Source: Fremontodendron californicum (lineage: Eukaryota; Streptophyta; Magnoliopsida; Malvales; Malvaceae). From it: DNA of 64,000 nt. This document shows positions 11,343 to 23,920 of this stretch, piece by piece (the stretch's first letter is position 1; each line of letters begins with the position of its first letter). The position numbers and the translations under genes were made by a program. The DNA lies in the NCBI GenBank assembly GCA_030761205.1, contig JAULJL010000015.1, positions 6,198,501 to 6,262,500 on the forward strand, read 5' to 3'. The notes below the pieces were generated by a model. That model did no database searches, was not told the origin of the DNA, and saw only the letters and a program-made list of their open reading frames with translations.

Positions 11343-13251
11343 AAAAGAAAGGCATGAAAGCACAGTGATAACAATAAAAATAGAAATAAATGACGGAAAC
11401 AAGCTGAAGTTTCGTGACTACTGAAATTGTTGTTTCTTGATAATTAAATGTGAATTTTTATGCCTGGTGAAATTAACTTGATTTGAATCTGTCAATCAAA
11501 ATAATTTTCCTCAATCATTTTCTCTAATCAAAATTCAGTAATTGACAAATGATTAGAGCATCAGGATTTTATGTTCAGTTAATTGTTTCCCTGACGATTA
11601 ATCGATTCCGCGACCACTCAAGCACTTGACTTAAGCCCCCATACGCATGAAAATCGTTGCATTTCCTGTTTTAATTTCTCTCTCTCTCTCTCTCCCTCTG
11701 CTGTGAACTGAATTCAATAAAACTGAACGCAGAGAATCAAGTTGACGCAGATGGCAAGGACAGAGATATAAACACAGTAAACTTGAGAAATGACATTAAC
11801 ATTGTCCGATACCAGAAGTTTCAAAGCCACGCCCACACGTGATCACTGACCACAATGATGCAGGGGCTTGTCCTCGTTGCTTTGCTTAACTCATCCTAAC
11901 ATAAAGTGGTCAGTTGAATCGATATCATTTCTGTAAAGGAAAAAGACCACGAAATGACTAATCATTGACCTATATTCAAATACAAGAAAAGAAACCTTTT
12001 AATTTCTCATACTTCTCATGCGTGAGAAACGGTGATTAGGTAAGACCTAGACCACTGAAGTCCAAGAAGATTCTGTGTGATAATTAGAGGTGAATATTTA
12101 TCGATTCGATTTTAAAATTTTAAAAATTAATTAAATTAATTAAATTTATAAAATCGATCGAATCGATTCAAAGATTTTAATATCGAAAAAATCGAAATCA
12201 ACTTAAATCGACCGGTTCGGTCGATTTAATCGGTTTTAATTATTTAAAAAATAATTTATTTATTATATATTATATATTATTATATAATATAAATAATATA
12301 TTATATTATATTATATATAATTTTAAATTATTATATAAATATATTTTATTTATATTATATTTAATATAAAATTAAAATTAAAAGCGTCGGTTAGTTCGGT
12401 CTATTCGATCTATTCGATTATGAATTTTAAAAACCGACAACCGATCGAACTAACCGACTAAACCGATTTTCATAACCGATTAATTTTAAAACCGAATAAA
12501 CCGAATCGAATTAACCAAATTTGATCAATTCGATTGATTTAATCGATTCAAATCGATTAATGCGCACCCCTAGTGGCAGTGCCAATTCAGAGAAGCATCC
12601 TCATCAGGTTCAGATCTTAGAGATGAGCTGTAGAAATTGTCCTGGTTGTGGGATCTCTGCCCATAAGGCAGCCAAACGTGTTTTTAGTCGGTGAAACTTC
12701 CCCACCTGTTTTGTGCTGCAACCAGGCAGGTTCTGCAATATTATGGGATATACTAGTATTTATAACATTAATATAAGTAGTCTTTAGGATTTGTATAATT
12801 AAGTGACACGTGTTCCCATCAATTTGCCATATTATGCGTTTCTTTATTCATTTGTCAATGTTTTTTTTTTATAATTTCTGTTTACTTGATCTAATTCGTG
12901 ATGTTCTTTTTGTTATTTTCTGTTGTTGTTTTCTAATTTTCCTTTTTTTTTTTCAGTAAAGAAAAATACAAATTCTTTTTGTATTTGATCAAAATCAAGT
13001 TCACTAACATAACTATTTGTGATCGTCAACGTGAATTGGTTAAGTTGATTGAATATTTATTCGTGTTTCGATAAATATCAAAATTCGAATTTTATTAGCA
13101 GTCTCACTTGATAAATGATTTATAAATATCATTGTTAGCTGGAATAACTTTCTCTTACCTAATTTTTTTTTTGAGAAAAAAAATTATTTGTGACCTTTTC
13201 ATTGGTTCTTTTGTGGGCGTTATTTTGATTCCCAATGAGAGATTTTATGAA
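11343..13251. other. Intergenic DNA, no gene recognised
   Basis: Holds a (TC)n run near 11681-11695 and the foldback element at 12085-12572. No coding sequence supported on either strand. Confidence 0.6.
12085..12572. repeat. Foldback element, probable hAT-type MITE
   Basis: Ends TAGAGGTG and (complement) TAGGGGTG. Both arms are rich in ATCGATTCGATT and CCGAACCGG-like units that read as inverted complements across an AT core. The flanking 8-mers GTGATAAT and GTGGCAGT match at 5 of 8, compatible with a decayed 8-bp hAT target duplication. Confidence 0.65.
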
Positions 13252-13797
13252 GAGAGAAAGATTGTATGAAACAGTTATTTCACATCAACATATATACCTT
13301 TCATTCAAATCATGTCTCGTCATAATATTTTTTTAAAAAGTCAACTATTTATTATTAGAATCATTAATAAATCGTTGAAATAAATATTTATCATTTAATT
13401 ATTACATGTAATGTGTAATAAATAGTTGATTTTTTTCAAAAATCTAATTATGTTGTATGATTTAAATTGAAATGATATATGCTGACGTGGAGTAACCGTT
13501 TCATACTTCCTCACATGGAGATAAAACCGGGAGAAAGGATTGTATGAAACAGTTACGTCATGTCAGCATATATCCCTTCCATTCAAATCATGCCATATAA
13601 TCAGGTTTTAGAAAAAAATTAACTATTTATTACAAAAACTATTAATGAATTGCTAACATAAATATTTATAATTTAATTATTATATGTAATATGCAATAAA
13701 TAGTTGATTTTTTTTTTAAATCTGATTACGTAACATGATTTGAATGAAATGGATATATGTTGACATGATATAACTGTTTCATACAATTTTTTCTCTA
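13252..13797. repeat. Tandem pair of foldback MITEs
   Basis: Unit 1 at about 13252-13515 and unit 2 at 13531-13797. Each starts ATTGTATGAAACAGTTA, ends with its complement (ACTGTTTCATACAAT or similar) and has internal inverted AAATAGTTGATTTTTT / AACTATTTATTA arms. The two units are diverged head-to-tail copies. Confidence 0.75.
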
Positions 13798-13837
13798 CAA
13801 AAGGACCCTAACGACGTACTGTTCTGGCATGTTATAA

Positions 13838-14142
13838 GGGTTTTTTATTACAATATAGCCAAAAAAAATAACCAAATTACCGTTGCTTTTTGATTATTTC
13901 CCAAAATACAGATATTTTTTTTCAGCTGGGAAATCGCCATCCCCCATGGCGATTTCCCTTGGTAATTTTAGCAAAATTTGCTAAAACCATGAAGGGAAAT
14001 CGCCATGGGGGGTGGCGATTTCCCTTCATGTATATATATTTTTTTAATTAATAAACAAAAATTATATTAAAATAAAATTTTATTTTAATTTGATAAATTT
14101 ATTTTTAAAAATTATAAATTAATTTAAAATATTTTTTTATAG
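13838..14142 (+). repeat. MULE left TIR with two hairpins
   Basis: Contains two perfect or near-perfect palindromes built on GGGAAATCGCC..GGCGATTTCCC: 13928-13958 and 13988-14030, the second with 18-bp arms. Inner part is AT-rich and matches the complement of the right TIR to about 14142. Confidence 0.85.
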
Positions 14143-14800
14143 GTTTGGTTATTTATTTTTTTAAAATATATATTAAAAATGTAATTTAATTTATTATTAC
14201 AATTTTATAAAAAATAAAAATATATTTCTTATTAAAATTTAAAAAGAAGATTATATTTTTTATTAAATTTTTATATCAAAAATTTTATTTTTTATAATTT
14301 TGTAATATTATAAAAAAGAAAATTTAATTTATATCAAAAATAATTTAATGATGTAAAATGTAAATAAATTTTTTTTTAAAGAAATTTATCGAGTCACTTT
14401 TTTAAATAAAGAAGTTATTTTTAAGTTGGTATCGTAAAATACTTTTTTTAATTTGATTAGTTTTTTTGAGTTGGTATTCGATTAACTCGTGACATCAATT
14501 TAATCATTGTTTTTAATAATAATATAGATTGTTACAGTTTAAAACTGGATATTTGATAAAAAAAATTTAATTTAATTTCTGATTAAATTTTTTTTTCTTA
14601 TTAAAATTTAAAAAGAAAATTAAATTAAAATGAAAAAAAGAAAAGCAACTTATCATGTAATTTGGATTATTATATTAAAATTAAATAACAACATTAAGAT
14701 ATAAATTAAAATAAAATATAACAATTAATTTCCGAACAAATTACATGAAATGCAAAACATATAAATTTATATTAGAAATTTAAAACACATTACAATTATT

Positions 14801-17618
14801 CTAATTATTGCGTGGTGTAGAGCAACAGTGTCGAGTTCTTCTAGTGCGTGGTGGTTGCACCCGTCGTTCAATCTCGTCAGTGGCACGTATTCGCGGTCCA
14901 CCACGACCTCTTGCTATAACCGCCACTGGTTCCGGTTGTATGTCATCAGTCGTTTCATCCGTATCAAAAATTTGAAACCCACTGCTGGATGAGCCAACAC
15001 CTAGTTCACCCATAACGGGAACCTGACTACTAGATGCACCCATAAATGATGTAGCATCAAATGCTGACGAAGGGGTTCCAAACTGATACATGGATGTTAA
15101 ATATGCTGAACTTGGACTTAGGACGGGGAGCTGGTCATCTAACCTCGTTCTTGGCGGTGATGGTCGGTAACACTCATCAACGTCATATCCGGGGTGACTT
15201 ACGGAATAACGATGGCTGGATGGTACTCCATGATCCCGTTCAGGTTCAGGATGATCAAATGACATCCTCGGTGCTGTGAACTCCGATGAGGTCGGTTGAC
15301 GCCTTCGCCCACGTTGTCGGCGAGGTCTAGGAGCATCCATATCCTGTGTAGGAGGGACTGGAGCTGAAGTTTGTCCGGTAAATGGCATACTCCTAACATC
15401 CTCGTGCATCGACGGTGGACAAACGAAAGGCCGACCTTCATTTCTATACCATCTTATGTAATCAGCAGATGGGTTGAAATTATTACCAACAATCGGGTAA
15501 CCTGTCGGAATTCGTTGAAAACGTATGTTCCACCATTGGATCCAATGTTCATGCTTCGCAGGCCAGAATTCATCATTACGACCACGCATGTCGACCTTGT
15601 GAAGCTTATCAAGGTTCATCGGGGCTGCAGGAATTGGTTGTTGCATCCCAAATTGTCGCAACACCCGGTCAGTTTGGTGCCACTCTACATATGAAAAGCA
15701 TATCAATGCTGTGTTTGCTTTCCATATATTGAAATTATTGTAGGCATCCGATGGGAGGCATGCCATAATTTCACTCGAGGAATATGGCATCCACAGAAAC
15801 TGCGAATAATTATTACAAATTATTAGTTTCATATGGATTAAATAAAAAAAAAAAAAAACTTCAATGTAACAATCGAAATATTTACCTTATCATATCCTAG
15901 TCGATCTAGTCGTAGTCTTATACTTGCAAGATCGCTCGGAGTCTCTGTAAAATCTCTACCCGTACTCCTACTCCACCTATTAAAATGCATATAATATCTT
16001 AATGACCTATAAAAATACAATTTCGTACAAAATTAATAAAATAGTAAAGATTATTACCTACTTGCAAGGGGGTATACAGCCGAAATATCCACGCGCGGAG
16101 CAAGAAATGGTAGCCGATACCAAGCCCATGATTGTAGAAGCACTAGACATCCACCTATGTCATGGTTTTTTGGAACTGTAGCTCGGCAAAGTTCTCTATA
16201 CAAAACTGCCAAACACGTAGAACCCCAACTATAATTTGCTGCTTCCTCTAAATCACGTAGCAATGGAAGATACATTAAATGTACCCGACTGCTCGATTTG
16301 TCAGGCATCAGTAATCCTCCAATCAAACGTAAAATATATGCTCTAGCAGCATATTGTATTTGTTGTTCGGTTGCATGTAATGGCAGATTTTGAAACGTTT
16401 TCAACCAAGTCAGTCTCACCGTTGAGCCAGATACGACGTCTTCTGGAGGTACCTCACCCAATAGATCTTCACACAGTTCATTCCAATCTAGCAGGCTTCC
16501 GCCTGTAACTGCATCGCCATGGATCGGAAGTCCAAGTTGCAGCGCAACATCTTCGAGACTGACCGTGCATTCACCACATGGAAAATGAAAAGTGTGTGTC
16601 TCGGGTCTCCATCGTTCGACCAACGCAGAGATTAAATCGGGTTGTATCACAAGTCGTCGAATTTGACTTGCGTGATAAAATACGGCTCTTCTTAAGTGGT
16701 CGATAATATAAGGATGCGGGTCCTCCAATGTAAATTTCCTCGAACGTAATACGCGATGAGTTTCCTGTTATAATAATAACAATTAATATATTATAAAACT
16801 ATAACAATTAAAAAGTAATAAATAAAACTATAAAATAACAAAATAATAATATAATATAATATAAACAATAATAATATAATATAAAACAATAATAATATAA
16901 TATAATATAATATAAATAATAATAATATAATATAAAACAATAAGAATATAATATAATATAATATAAACAATAATAATATAATATAAAACAATAATTTCGT
17001 ATAAAAAAACAATAATAATATAATATAAAAAAAACAATAATAATATAATATAATATAATATAATATAAAGAATAATAATATAATATAATATAAAACAATA
17101 ATAATATAAAAAACTATAATAATATAATATAAAACAATAATAATATAAAAAACAATAATAATATAATATAAAACAATAATAATATAAAAAACAATAATAA
17201 TATAATATAATATAATATAAAACAATAATAATATATAAAACAATAATAATATAATATAATATAAAACAATAATAATATATAAAACAATAATAATATAATA
17301 TAATATAAAACAATAATAATATAAAAAACAATAATAATATAAAAAACAATAATAATATAAACAATAATAATATAATATAACACAATAATAATATACAAAA
17401 TAATAATAATATAAAAAACAATAATAATATAATAATATAAAAAACAATAATAATATACAAAACAATAATAATATAAAAAACAATAATAATATAAAAAACA
17501 ATAATAATATAAAAAATAATTATATTATTTAAAAACAATAATAATATAACAATTTACTTACCTCGTTAAATATAAACTCCGAGATGTGATTTTCTTGTAA
17601 CCTCAATAGTGAAGCCAT
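14801..17618 (-). CDS. Plant mobile domain (PMD) protein, four exons, 627 aa (transposon-borne)
   Basis: My gene model: exon 1 17562-17618, exon 2 16058-16764, exon 3 15886-16006, exon 4 14801-15799, with GT..AG at every junction and a total of 1884 bp in frame. Exon 1 encodes MASLLRLQENHISEFIFNE. The PMD domain fills exons 2, 3 and the first third of exon 4, with ALVERWRPETHTFHFPCGEC, the ISAVYPLASR / RSLRYYMHFNRWSR stretch across the exon 2-3 junction, and WKANTALICF..VEWHQTDRVLRQFG in exon 4. The C-terminus is disordered and Arg/Pro/Ser-rich. The family includes the Arabidopsis nuclear proteins MAIN and MAIL1, needed for genome stability and transposon silencing, and many transposon-borne relatives, often annotated as phosphatase PP7 long-form homologues; no phosphatase domain is present here. 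Biochemical activity is unknown. Confidence 0.85.
16790..17545. repeat. AT-rich minisatellite in PMD intron 1
   Basis: About 750 bp built almost only from AACAATAATAATATAA-type units with variable (ATAAT) extensions. It fills intron 1 (16765-17561), from just past the acceptor CAG to near the donor. Long Tyr/Ile/Leu open frames on the minus strand here are repeat artefacts. Confidence 0.9.
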
Positions 17619-17924
17619 TTCAAAATATTGTTGTAGAAAAAAAAAATTTGTAGAAAGAAATTTTTTTTGGTAGAAAAATGAAAAAATTTTGAAAGAAAAT
17701 GAAAATTTGAATGAGAGGAATGAAAATTTGAAGGAGAGGAGGGGGGGTATTTATAGATAAAATGAGGGGGGAGGGGGGATGGGGGCAACGGTCATATGAC
17801 CGTTGCCCCCTTTCAATTTTTTTTTTTTTTTCTATTTCAAATTTTAAATTTAAAAAAAAATTCAAAATATGAAATTATAAAAAAACCTAAAATATATTTT
17901 ACGAATTTTTAAATTTTTTAAAAT

Positions 17925-18307
17925 TATAAAAAAAATATTTTAATTTAATTTATAATTTTTAAAAATAAATTTATCAAATTAAAATAAAATTTTCTTTTAA
18001 TATAATTTTTGTTTATTAATAAAAAATATATATATATATACATGAAGGGAAATCGCCACCCCCCATGGCGATTTCCCTTCATGGTTTTAGCAAATTTTGC
18101 TAAAATTACCAAGGGAAATCGCCATGGGGGGTGGCGATTTCCCTTGGTATTTTTTTTGCAAATTTGCAAAAAACACGCTGGGAAATCGTCATGGGGGATG
18201 GCGATTTCCCAGCTGAAAAAAAAAGGTCCGTATTTTGGGAAATAATCAAAAAACAACGGTAATTTGGTTATTTTTTTTTTTTGGCTATATTGTAATAAAA
18301 AACCCCC
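17925..18307 (-). repeat. MULE right TIR with three hairpins
   Basis: Complement of the left TIR, but longer: it has three palindromes on the GGGAAATCGCC core (18041-18083, 18108-18147 and about 18178-18212), against two on the left. Confidence 0.85.
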
Positions 18308-18315
18308 TGTTATAA

Positions 18316-19686
18316 TGTTAACTCTAAATCACTTTCAACTTTTTCATGTTCCAAATACATAGCATGCAAGAGATTTATTACCTTTACTAACCAATTACCT
18401 GGACCTTGGCTTTTTTTTTTTTTTTTTTGAATATGCATGACTTAGCTCAATGTATAAAATAAAAGGTATCGAACCGTTATTTATAATTATTTACACTGTT
18501 AAATTCAAGACAGGATTCGATACGAAACAAGACCAATTCAGGAAGATTGTCTTCTTTATAGAAAGAAGCACAAGCCAATTTATGTCATGTCACTGGACAA
18601 GTCAACAACATTAATATTTGTGGTGAGGTGATCATTGATCAACCAAGCATTTTAATGGAAAAACAAAAAAATCATCGTACACATGGTAACAACCCAATTC
18701 AGTTTTCAACCAATCAATCAAATAAATAGTAAATTATTACAATATTTAATATAAATTGAATTATTTTACTTTTTTAATATATGTAATCATATTTTTTTTG
18801 TAATATAAAATATTTTATGCTTTTTAAATTATTTTAATTAAATTATATTTTTTGACATTAAAACTTTTATTTTTATTATTTTTTTTTTATATATGCCACA
18901 TAAATTATAACATTTAAAATTTTAAAAAATTGTATTAATTATAAAAAATTTATATATTGTTTATAATTTTAATATAATATATAATATAAAAATTTTAATA
19001 TCCTTTTAATCCGATCTCGAAACCCGGGTCGATTACCGAGCTTCAGTAGAAATCTTCGATCCCATGGGCACGTGTCCTAAGCGTGAACTTTTGTTTACTC
19101 AAAGTCAAAGCGAACAAACCGACAAATAACCGACCTTTTGATAAATTTATTTATATTTTATTTTATAAATATTTTTTTACAATTTTTAATTTTTATATAA
19201 ATTTTATTGACGAATATTTTTAAAGCAATTTTTAAAGTTAATTAATATACTATTTATAATAAAAGTAATATATTAATTACAAAAGTTAATAATTTTAAAT
19301 ATACTATTTATAATAAAAGTAATATATTAAGGCACTTATTAAAAAATTTATATTAATTATATATAAAGAACCCCTTAACGGTATTTCTAGCTTCATTTCG
19401 CTCATCACATTTCAAAATGTGAGGCATACTACTATTTTTCTTTGGAAGTAGAGACAGACAGACAGACAGACAATCCATTTTAATGAAGAAAAATAGGCAT
19501 TTATCACAGGAACAAACAGATCAAAGAGAGACAAAAAGAGCCTCAAGTATGTGTATTTCGAAAGCAACTATTGCACTTATAAAATAGTTACTATGTTAAG
19601 GGTACCATACAAAGTGAAAACGTAAATTAAGCCCAACTTTCTTTCGAAAAAAGAAGTACGTGAACTAAGTAGTATTATCCAAAGAT
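18316..19686. other. Intergenic DNA, no gene recognised
   Basis: AT-rich, with a poly-T run at about 18412-18428, a (GACA)n tract near 19452-19472, and an M1-like fragment near 19205-19350. The last 200 bp are the probable 3' UTR of LEA-A. Confidence 0.6.
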
Positions 19687-20707
19687 TTAAATTGTTGAAT
19701 TTTGATTAAGCCTAGCTGCTGCAGCCATGGCAGCAGCCACTCCACCAGGCGTGGTAGTCATGTCAGGATTATTTCTCAGCTCCGCAGCTACCACCCTGTC
19801 AGCGTCTTCACGAGTCACTGCCTTATCCTTAGGCAACATCGAAGTAGCATCCTGCACAAAAAAATTGAAATCTTGTAAAAAAACAAAATTACATCTCAAA
19901 TCCAATTGTAATTTTCCCTTTTGTGCAAATAAAAGCACTAGTAAATTTGGTAAAAAGTTATTACTGATAAAACGTCCGAGAGGGTGGCTTGATCTTCAAA
20001 CTGCACGGTTCGGGAATTCCGAGTGGCTGCAGACTGGGCTTCGGACGCGATACCGCCAGGCAGTACCTCGTTACTGCGAGTAGCTCTCATTTCAGCAGCT
20101 TGAATTGCGGCCGCATCGCTCTGGTCAATTGGTTTATCAGCAGCAGAGAAGGCTGCCGTCTCTAAAGCCTCTCCAACCGTAATAGGATCAGGAGCAATAA
20201 ATGTTGCTGGAGTAGTGACCGCTGAAACGTCTGGTTGAATGTATTGCCCGACAACCTGTCTCGATAACAGAATTAGACGCATATTTTTAGAGCATAAACC
20301 AAGCTTAATATAACTCATAATTAAGTCACTTTGATTTTTATAAACTGTATATAAGAAGTGATCCAATATTTGACCTGTCCACCAACGGCTTCTGTGACCC
20401 AAACTTCGCCATCTGCGTCGGACTTAATTACGGCGACGCCTTCATCTCCTGCAACATCAGCTTCATCGTGGCTAACGAGGCCTGCTCTTTCATTGGTGGT
20501 CGCTGCAGATTGCATGACAGCTGCAGGACCACTTTTTCGTGTTTGTCCAAGGACCATGGTCTCAGCCGACTGCATGGCGGCGGCATCTTGTGGTCCAATA
20601 GGTTTTGAAGCCAGTTCACCAGTGACGTTAAAGACGTCACCAAACTTGATAGGTTCCTCATCACGGAATTGATCAGCCCGAGGCCTTCGTGGTTGTTGCT
20701 GGCTCAT
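19687..20707 (-). CDS. LEA-A: seed maturation protein (LEA D-34 / SMP family), three exons, 262 aa
   Basis: Model: exon 1 20375-20707 (111 codons), exon 2 19965-20255 (97 codons), exon 3 19687-19851 (54 codons plus stop), all junctions GT..AG and phase 0. Three SMP domains: EEPIKFGDVFNVTGELASKPI..DAAAMQSAE in exon 1; PDPITVGEALETAAF..DAAAIQAAE in exon 2; LSDVLS from exon 2 joined to DATSMLPKDKAVTREDADRVVAAEL and TTTPGGVAAAMAAAARL in exon 3. D-34 LEA proteins accumulate in late seed development and under ABA or drought and are thought to protect macromolecules during drying. The start at 20707 (MSQQQPRRP) is chosen over the in-frame Met at 20854 because LEA-C and LEA-D start the same way. An ACGTGGC element lies about 135 bp upstream. 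This is the only undamaged three-domain copy here. Confidence 0.92.
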
Positions 20708-20839
20708 AGTTTCGTTGATCGGAGGTTTTGTGTAATTGTGTTGGATGGACTTAAAAGGAAATGGATAGACTACTGTGGCCGCTAAGGGAGGTGCGCTGGG
20801 TGCTTTAAGTACGGAGCCTGTAGTTCGGTGCGCTATAGA

Positions 20840-20848
20840 GCCACGTAT
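20840..20848 (-). promoter_or_regulatory. ABRE-like element upstream of LEA-A
   Basis: ATACGTGGC on the gene strand, containing the ACGTGGC core bound by ABI5/ABF-type bZIP factors, about 135 bp upstream of the LEA-A start codon. Function is inferred from the motif and the gene family. Confidence 0.5.
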
Positions 20849-21553
20849 AGTCATATTTTTGATAGCGTGGCTTGAAATTACAAGTTTTGGCGTCAGGAAG
20901 AGACATATGAACGGCGATGACAGATGGCATTGGAAATGGAGTTAAGTCGTACTTGGCTTGCTCATATGATTCCAGGCAAGCAAAGGGATTGACACTTGGC
21001 AACCCGTTATAATCTACACATACTTTAGGATGGCCAGAGCAAAGAGACTAGAATATCCGCCATCCTTCACCCTTTAGCAGTGTAAGCGTTAATTGTCGGA
21101 CTGAGTCAGACTTAGACCTGCTTCAGGCCGGGTGATTCAATCCGGATAATTGTTTAATTATTAAAATAATAATATTATTATTATTTTATTTAATATTAAT
21201 TATAAAAATATAAAAATTTAATTTTTTAAAATAGAGTAAATAATACTCACGGTTTCGCAGATCGATCCAGACCCGTCCAGAGCCTGGTTTAGATAAAAAA
21301 ATTAAAAATTTTTTAATTTCGACTCGGCCCATAAACACTTTTAGTCAGATTGAATAAATTTTTTTTTTGTGTGTCTAAGATTGGATATAAAAATCTAATT
21401 TATTTTTTTAGAAATATTAAAAATGTTATATAATTTTATAATTAAAGTGAAATAAAAAATTTATTATTTAAACAATAATATAAATCCATCCTATCAAATA
21501 ACTAAAAACATATCTCAAATACAATCTAATAAAACTGAGCCTGTCCGCCCGAC

Positions 21554-21845
21554 TAGAGCTGCGCATGGGTCGGACCGGGCCGCAGCCCGTTTTTTTTATT
21601 TTCTTTGCCCAGGCCCGGCCCTGGGTCGGCCCGGCACGCCCGTTTAGGCCCGAAACACTGTTTATTAGAATAAAAAAATAAAATTTTTATTTTATTTTTA
21701 TTTTTTTATAATTAAAATTAAATAAAATAATATTATTATAATAAAAATTACTGTTTCGGACCGGGCCGGACCGGGACACAAAATATCCTGTCCAGGCCCG
21801 GTCCAATACGGGCCGGGCGGGCTGCCCGGCCCGTGAGCAGGTCTA
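21554..21845. mobile_element. hAT-type MITE with exact 8-bp target duplication
   Basis: 292 bp, ends TAGAGCTGCGCATGGG and (complement) TAGACCTGCTCACGGG, flanked by CGCCCGAC at 21546-21553 and 21846-21853. Inner arms are rich in CCGGGCC/GGCCCGG around an AT core. No coding capacity. Confidence 0.85.
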
Positions 21846-22075
21846 CGCCCGACCCTGTGAACACCTCTATTACTATCTCTTTGTAGTTTTCTTTTTAATT
21901 TCTTTTTTCTTTTTATACTTGAGTTTATCAGATCTGATTGCCGAAGTTAAAAGTATAATATTTTGTCAATATAGCACACGAATATTGACAATTTGTAGAA
22001 ACAAATTTCAATTTGAAATAGTCCCATTTAACAAACAGTGCGAGTATTTGTAAGTTTTGATCAAACAGCCTCTTT

Positions 22076-22106
<31 letters not shown>

Positions 22107-23920
22107 CGTGAATTAAATGTAAATAAAATAATATATTAATATTTTTAAGTATTTAAAATAAAATTTTCACTTTTTAATAAATAAATAAATAATTTTCAAA
22201 ATAAAACGTAATGTAGATCAATAATCATATGTCACAGAATTAAATTAATTTAATTGACTTAGCTTTGATAAATTATCTTTTCATGTTAATATTTACATAA
22301 ATAATTTTAGGTTAAGATAGTAACAAGAGCGTTTGATCTAAGTTTAAGGAACTTATTAATTTTATTTTTTTTATATATGCAATTCATTAGATAGATATTA
22401 CATTATTTTTTTAACTTTGAATTTTAATTATACATAATAGTATATAAAAATTTAATAGTTGAACATAAATATTTATATCGAGTAATTTGATTCTTATGCT
22501 TAAACGACCATTATACTAATTCAATAAACAAATTAGTAGACCATGATTTTTAATTCTCAATCAGTCAACATTTAAAGTTAACATGTTATATCTAACATAT
22601 AATGTTTTATATAAAAATATAACATATAATATTTTATATAAAAATCAATATATTATATATATTAGAATTTAATATAAATAACTGATAAGATTCATAATTA
22701 AATAACTTAAACATCAAAAAGTTACTGCAAGTAAAAAGGGAAAAAACATGAATTGTGACATAGGTCTTTTTATCAATCAATAATTGTTTAATTAATTTCA
22801 TAACTTAAAAATTGCATAAATAGTCCAAATTTGATCATATATTAAGATACACCATCAATTAATTATTGAACAATTATGAATCTTGAGTCTAAATTACTTT
22901 TAACTTATAATTACGTAAATTAAATTTATAAGCATATCCTAGTAAAAATATGCAACAAATAAAAAAATCAATAAAATAAACTTAGCATTAAAATTCAATT
23001 GCACTTAAATTATAACTGGTGAAAATTATTTTACTTACAAATAAATATAAGTAATTGTCTCAATATAATAATCAATTAAGTTTATTTACTTATTTATAAC
23101 TTGCAAAAGATTATTGTAAAGAGTGAATATTTTTTGTCAATCAATTTTGACGCATTGTTATAATCATTTGTTAAAGACTGAAATCTAAAGATATTAAAAT
23201 AAGATAATATCTATAAAAATTCTCAAACTTTATTAAACAATATAAATGTAAAACATCTATATCTTATTACATAAAATTAAGAGTACTGTAATAATCTTGA
23301 GGTTATAAAATATTTTATAAAAATTAAAACTGTTATTTTATTATACTTAGAACCTTGAAGTTACAAAATATTTTATATATATTTTAAAATATTCTATTAT
23401 AAAATATTTCACAAGAATTAAGATTTTTATTTCATTGTATTAAAATTTTGACGTTACAAAATATTTTGTATTTTGTTAAATTTTCTTGATTAAATAATAT
23501 TTCATATTTCGTTAAAAAAATATTTTATATTTCGTTAAAATATTTCAGTAATCTATAAATATAGATGGTAATGCTAACTTTATTTTCAAATTTAACAAGT
23601 ATAATTAAAATAAATAAAAAATTTTTAATTCTATGTAATAAAATATCAAGGCATATTTCTAAATTTCTTCATCGTAAAATTCAAAATTTTATTTGAATAA
23701 TATCCTTTTAAAATTACTAACATACGCGCCTCAAAGTCATTATTTCAAATTTTAGAATTAATAACAATTAATAACATATGCGTCTCAAATTAATCAAATT
23801 TACTATTTCGAATTAATCGAATTCACTATTTCGAATTTCTAATGCCAGCGTGTATGCAAACCTACATATAATTAGTTCATACTTCACAAAAATTCTCATA
23901 AAAAAAATTAATATTTGATG

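Larger units (their letters stand above)
13830..18315. mobile_element. Mutator-like element with long TIRs and a PMD cargo gene
   Basis: TIRs at 13838-14142 and 17925-18307, starting GGGTTTTTTATTAC and ending with its complement. TGTTATAA flanks both sides (13830-13837 and 18308-18315), an 8-bp exact match that may be part of a 9-bp duplication with one mismatch. Long TIRs and a 8-9 bp duplication fit MULEs. No MURA-type transposase frame exists inside, so the element depends on a transposase elsewhere. The only gene is the plant-mobile-domain gene at 14801-17618. Confidence 0.75.

Noticed and set aside
16791..17538. Several 94-236 codon minus-strand frames rich in Tyr, Ile, Leu
   Set aside because: They are readings of the ATAATAATATAA minisatellite in PMD intron 1; they overlap in all frames and have no domain.
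18009..18256. Small frames on both strands in the right TIR
   Set aside because: Repeats of the hairpin sequence read as protein; symmetrical on both strands, hence not coding.
20708..21002. Upstream frames (to Met at 20854 and 20805-21002) as extra LEA-A coding sequence
   Set aside because: The PRRP start at 20707 is shared by the LEA copies; the upstream part has no SMP similarity and holds promoter-like motifs.
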